Source: Terebella lapidaria | Lineage: Eukaryota > Annelida > Polychaeta > Terebellida > Terebellidae | Reading direction: 5' to 3' | Length of the DNA: 64,000 bases | NCBI GenBank assembly: GCA_949152475.1 | Contig: OX424560.1 | Coordinates: 41,804,719-41,868,718, forward strand | In this document: piece by piece, positions 59,936 to 64,000 of the stretch | Layout: the number at the start of each line of letters is the position of its first letter | How positions within the stretch are numbered: position 1 is the stretch's first letter | Notes under the pieces: generated by a model | The model's input: only the letters and a program-made list of their open reading frames with translations | Databases searched by the model: none | Told to the model about the DNA's origin: nothing | Made by a program: the position numbers and the translations under genes

Positions 59936-60875
59936 GTATTATTATGAGGGGAAGGAGGATAAATATTAAATGGTGATACTAATAATAAGACAAATGAAAA
60001 GAATTAAAATAATTACAAAATTAATAAATAAACGATAAACGTCGACACAGCCAAATACGCTAGCTACATTCACATATTTGCCTGCCCAGCTTAATATGCA
60101 ATACTTCCAGACACTCTGGACAATAGATTGGTGATAAAGGCATAGGACTTTGTTATCTACGTTGAGGCTAGATAACTTTCGCATACAATACATGCGTGTA
60201 TTTAGCTTTTTTACAATATAGTCCACATTGGTTGACCATGTCAGCTTGTTGTCAATGTATACGCCAAGATACTTGTAGTTATCTACTCGTTCTACTGCAG
60301 TGGCATTAATCACAATTGGTTCTGGTCGTACAGACGATTTACAGAAACTAATCAACATTTCTTTTGTTTTGTTCACGTTAAGCCCAAGATAGTTTGTTTC
60401 ACAATAGCTTACAAAGCCTTCTAATTCGTTAATAAACGCAGTGTGATTATCATTTGTAATGATACCGAGCATTGCAGTGTCATCTGCGAATTTGACGAAT
60501 AGACAAGACGAGTTAGACGTTCATGTTCAGTGGTTTAGCCACGAGTACATGTGGCAATAGCATTGTGTTGAAGGCTGATGAAAAGTAAAAAAAAACATAA
60601 CACGTGCTGAATTACCAGATCTTGAGCGTTCGATGTGCGAGTACAATTTGTCTACCACAAATAGTAATGCATCTTCTGTACTACGAATATTTCGGTAAGC
60701 GAACTGCATGGGATCAAGATATGGCGAAACAATTACTTTGAACTGATTTAATATTACTCGTTCACATACCTTCATTACTACTGATGTTAGTGCCACTGGT
60801 CTCAAATCATTCAAACACGTGATGACAGGTTTTGTAGGCACTGGAACAATACAGAGGAACGTTCCCATACACAGG
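59858..60875 (-). repeat. Tandem duplicate of LINE 3' part, outer copy
   Basis: Nearly identical to 60876-61884: a few substitutions, a 2-bp difference near 60855 and microsatellite length differences. The copies join at 'cccataca' + 'caggtctttatttc', where the tail of one runs into the 3' flank of the next. It includes its own FADD box (60479-60490). Confidence 0.92.
59895..59945. repeat. (ATT)n microsatellite at LINE 3' end
   Basis: A run of att trinucleotides with two agt interruptions, matched by 60912-60960 in the duplicate. This is the usual position for the 3' simple-repeat tail of this type of LINE. Confidence 0.9.
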
Positions 60876-62394
60876 TCTTTATTTCTTTCTTTTCTTTCTT
60901 TTTTTCTTCCATTATTATTATTATTATTATTATTATCATTATTATTATTATTATTATTATGAGGGGAAGGAGGATAAATATTAAATGGTGATACTAATAA
61001 TAAGACAAATGAAAAGAATTAAAATAATTACAAAATTAATAAATAAACGATAAACGTCGACACAGCCAAATACGCTAGCTACATTCACATATTTGCCTGC
61101 CCAGCTTAATATGCAATACTTCCAGACACTCTGGACAATAGATTGGTGATAAAGGCATAGGACTTTGTTATCTACGTTGAGGCTAGATAACTTTCGCATA
61201 CAATACATGCGTGTATTTAGCTTTTTTACAATATAGTCCACATTGGTTGACCATGTCAGCTTGTTGTCAATGTATACGCCAAGATACTTGTAGTTATCTA
61301 CTCGTTCTACTGCAGTGGCATTAATCACAATTGGTTCTGGTCGTACAGACGATTTACAGAAACTAATCAACATTTCTTTTGTTTTGTTCACGTTAAGCCC
61401 AAGATAGTTTGTTTCACAATAGCTTACAAAGCCTTCTAATTCGTTAATAAACGCAGTGTGATTATCATTTGTAATGATACCGAGCATTGCAGTGTCATCT
61501 GCGAATTTGACGAATAGACAAGACGAGTTAGACGTTCATGTTTAGTGGTTTAGCCACGAGTACATGTGGCAATAGCATTGTGTTGAAGGCTGATGAAAAG
61601 TAAAAAAAAACATAACACGTGCTGAATTACCAGATCTTGAGCGTTCGATGTGCGAGTACAATTTGTCTACCACAAATAGTAATGCATCTTCTGTACTACG
61701 AATATTTCGGTAAGCGAACTGCATGGGATCAAGATATGGCGAAACAATTACTTTGAACTGATTTAATATTACTCGTTCACATACCTTCATTACTACTGAT
61801 GTTAGTGCCACTGGTCTCAAATCATTCAAACACGTGATGACAGGTTTTGTAGGCACTGGAACAATACAGGAACGTTCCCATACAGAGGGTATTGATCTTG
61901 ATTTGATACACATATTAAACAATGTGCAGAAAATAGTTGATAGCTCGTGGGCACAATACTTTGACAGTCTACATGATATTTTGTCTGGACCAGCTGCCTT
62001 GGAGAGGTTTCGGCATAAGAACTGTTTCACCACTTCCGACTGTGACACTGTTAGTTGCCAGTCCTCACTGTCATCCAGGGTACTTCGGAGATCACTCGCT
62101 TCTTCTGAGAAGTCAGTCCCGTCGAACCTGTTGTAGAAACCATTCAACTTGTTGGCGTATGCAGTCGTTGTATTTGGAAGGGAGTTATTCTGTGAACTTC
62201 CGATTGAGAAGCCACTCATCAGCTTCATTCCTTTCCATACTCGCTTCATGTTGTTTTCGGTAAAATGGTCTTCGATTTTCAACTTATAACGAGCCTTTTT
62301 GGGGCTATTTGAACAATATACTCTTATGACATTAGATTACGTAATACAGACGGGAGATATGTTGCTATGAGAGCTTGGACACAACATAAGAAAA

Positions 62395-63237
62395 ATATAT
62401 TTACATTATATGAGATGAGTAGTGATATAAGGGACCAGTGAATGGTAGTGTTGGCTACTAGTATTTAAACAGTTACCTAGGATGTATCGTGAGCACTTGG
62501 TTTTGAAGGTAGTAATACTCTTGATATTTCTGATTGATACAGGTAGGTTGTTCCACATGACTGTACCTTTATCCTTTAGTTATTTTACATGGTGGTGAGA
62601 TCGACTGAGGTTGTTGTTACTTTTGGTTCTGGTGTTGTGGGTGTGAGATAACAATTTAGTGACACCTGATAAGTATGTACGAGTGAGACCGTTGACAGTT
62701 TTGTACATGAGAACACATTTGTGGAGCATTGGGCGCTGTCTGATGTTAAGCTAGTTGAGTGTTGATAACATGACAGAGATATGGGTACGGAAGCTATTTT
62801 GAGGATTAAACGCATACCTCTGTTTTGAAGACGTTGTAGCTTAGTTATTTAATAGTCTGAACAGTTGTCCCAGGCAGTGCAACAATAATTAAAATGGGGG
62901 AGAACAATAGTGTTGAACAGAGTGAGTCTGGTTTTCTGGTTGATGAACGGAAAGATGCTTCGAAGGACTCCAAGTGCCCGGCTGATCTTGGCTGCAACCC
63001 TGTCTACGTGGGGGTCAAATGACAGGTTATGATCAAGCTTAATACCTAGATAGTCAACAGAATCAACCTGTGTTATATCTTGACCAGATACATTTAGTAC
63101 AATACAGGGATCGATAAGATGTTGTCGTTTCTGAACACACAAGCATACTGGCAATTTTGCCAACATGAAGACTCAACTTGTTTGCATTTAACCATGTGCT
63201 AACATTATTGACATCCATTTGTAACTGGTATTCATAC
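62395..63237 (-). mobile_element. 5'-truncated LINE fragment (RT thumb to C-terminus)
   Basis: A second, different minus-strand LINE. It reads from MDVNNVSTWLNANKLSLHV near the upstream edge, through VDYLGIKLDHNLSFDPHVD, LGVLRSIFPFINQKTRLTLF and VLPHFNYCCTAWDN, to a C-terminal part WNNLPVSIRNIKSITTFKTK. The C-terminal third is not in the same frame as the first part, so the copy is inactive. The RT active site is absent because of 5' truncation, the normal fate of LINE copies. It abuts a TGTAACGG boundary. Confidence 0.82.
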
Positions 63238-64000
63238 TGTAACGGTTTTGGGGCGTACCCAAAAGTTTCCCCTAGGTAATTCTGTTAGTGTTTTATGATA
63301 TTATGGTTAAATAACCGTTTATTTAAATGTATATGTGTTTAAAGGTTCATTCGGTTCCGTATTTGTAATGTTTAAAAGGTTTTCCGTCTCGGAACTTGGT
63401 ATATTTGTAATGTTGGTAAAGCCGGAGACGGATCCGGAGACGGAGACGGAACCGGAGACGGAGTCGGAACAATGGAGTACAAAAACGTAATGACGTTATT
63501 TCCGGAAGGTCATGTGATCAGCCTCGTTTTCGGTTTAAAAGGTGACGTGTCAGCCACTGATTGGTTCTAGAGTGTTTTTAGAAATCCGGAAAATATCAGT
63601 GTTTTGGCGGACTATGACGTCACAATAGGTTGGTCACGTGACGTGGGTCTCAGGTCTATAAAAGCCCCCGCTTCACAGCGGACGGGGAGTTGGTGTCCTG
63701 ACGTCGACCTGTGCAGACCCCTTCTCCCATAGCAGAGTACTCCCTTGTTCCAGATAGAGTCATCCAGATGATCGCAGTTTATGTCTTCCGACTGGGCACT
63801 TGGAAAATAAACATGAAAACTTCAACCGAGTTGTTTTTCCGTGTTCGTTAGGGAACTGGAATTTATAATAAAGTTAGTTCACCGGAAAAGAAAGTAATAC
63901 GGAGAGAAGGGAGATAAGACCACAGTCGGTTAAGACCAAGTTGTAACGACGTCTTAGGGTGATCCAAGAACCCAGATCACCAAGGAAGGAGACGGAGACG
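63238..64000 (+). mobile_element. Putative LTR of another retroelement, runs to window edge
   Basis: Begins TGTAACGGTTTTGGGG exactly where the LINE fragment stops. It contains TATAAAAG at 63657-63664 and AATAAA at 63806-63811, about 145 bp apart, as in an LTR with a short transcribed part. A (ggagac)n-like stretch lies at about 63423-63470 and similar sequence at the window end. The right boundary, partner LTR and coding region are outside the window or not resolved. Confidence 0.5.

Larger units (their letters stand above)
59807..62330 (-). mobile_element. Rex1/CR1-like LINE, rearranged, with 3' kilobase duplicated
   Basis: Minus-strand non-LTR retrotransposon. RT fingers/palm at 62282 down to about 61590 read NLSKAAGPDKISCRLSK, IPSVWERSCIVPVPTK, NDLRPVALTSVVMKVCERV and YRNIRSTEDALLFVVDKL. 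The catalytic FADD box lies at 61494-61505, followed by NYKYLGVYIDNKLTWSTNVD and a thumb region. The palm between the SSAFNT-like region and FADD is missing and the frame is shifted there. The 3' end carries an (ATA)n-type microsatellite. The ~1015-bp 3' part is present twice in tandem (59858-60875 and 60876-61884). The upstream endonuclease and ORF1 are absent. The clade assignment is by general resemblance. Confidence 0.82.

Noticed and set aside
61834-62263. Plus-strand frames of about 100 codons over the LINE
   Set aside because: Antisense shadows of the reverse transcriptase.

Overview
This is animal (metazoan) nuclear DNA. The window holds one recognisable host gene, a partial cytochrome P450 of the CYP20A1 family on the minus strand (five exons between 2886 and 6116, with consistent splice sites and phases). 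Everything else readable is transposable elements and tandem repeats. CYP20 occurs in deuterostomes and several other animal lineages but not in insects or nematodes. With the mix of Ty3/Gypsy, TRIM, foldback, Mutator-like and Rex1/CR1-like elements, this suggests a repeat-rich, probably marine invertebrate. I cannot name the species, and no prokaryotic features are present.

Left part (1-19677). A 33-bp minisatellite (1-2820) lies directly downstream of the last visible CYP20A1 exon, most simply inside an intron. Another intron carries a roughly 88-bp tandem repeat split by a nested MITE. Upstream come a complete TRIM (6586-7043) and an old Gypsy pol fragment (7575-9540). Next is a 3.3-kb foldback element (9673-12975). 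Its arms contain CTCF-like motifs, a 28-bp tandem repeat and a GC-rich hexamer core whose strand polarity flips at 11590/11591. After that come interspersed-repeat remnants, a 120-bp tandem array (15730-16485) and a 158-bp tandem array (17153-17880).

Middle (19678-33790). A 13.2-kb Ty3/Gypsy element has LTRs of about 732 and 735 bp, roughly 98.5% identical, and a GTAA target duplication. It contains gag and pol regions and an extra coding region after pol with Cys/His and coiled-coil features. A short CGRCC motif is strikingly dense through the whole element, including its noncoding parts. It is followed by a 602-bp Mutator-like MITE with 221-bp inverted repeats and an exact 9-bp target duplication.

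Right part (34510-64000). A 25-kb minisatellite of 28-29-bp units changes orientation at about 37197-37202, giving a 2.7-kb left arm and a 22.5-kb right arm. The left arm is split by a 1.2-kb foldback element. The right arm has higher-order structure: an unrelated 84-bp spacer recurs seven times plus one truncated copy, and multi-kilobase blocks are duplicated almost identically. Next to its right edge lies a Rex1/CR1-like LINE whose 3' kilobase is tandemly duplicated, then a second 5'-truncated LINE piece, then what looks like the start of another LTR.

The items most worth follow-up are the inverted higher-order 29-bp minisatellite, the foldback element with CTCF-like arms, and the motif-saturated Gypsy element with its extra 3' coding region. 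All identifications rest on reading the sequence by eye; no database search was run.
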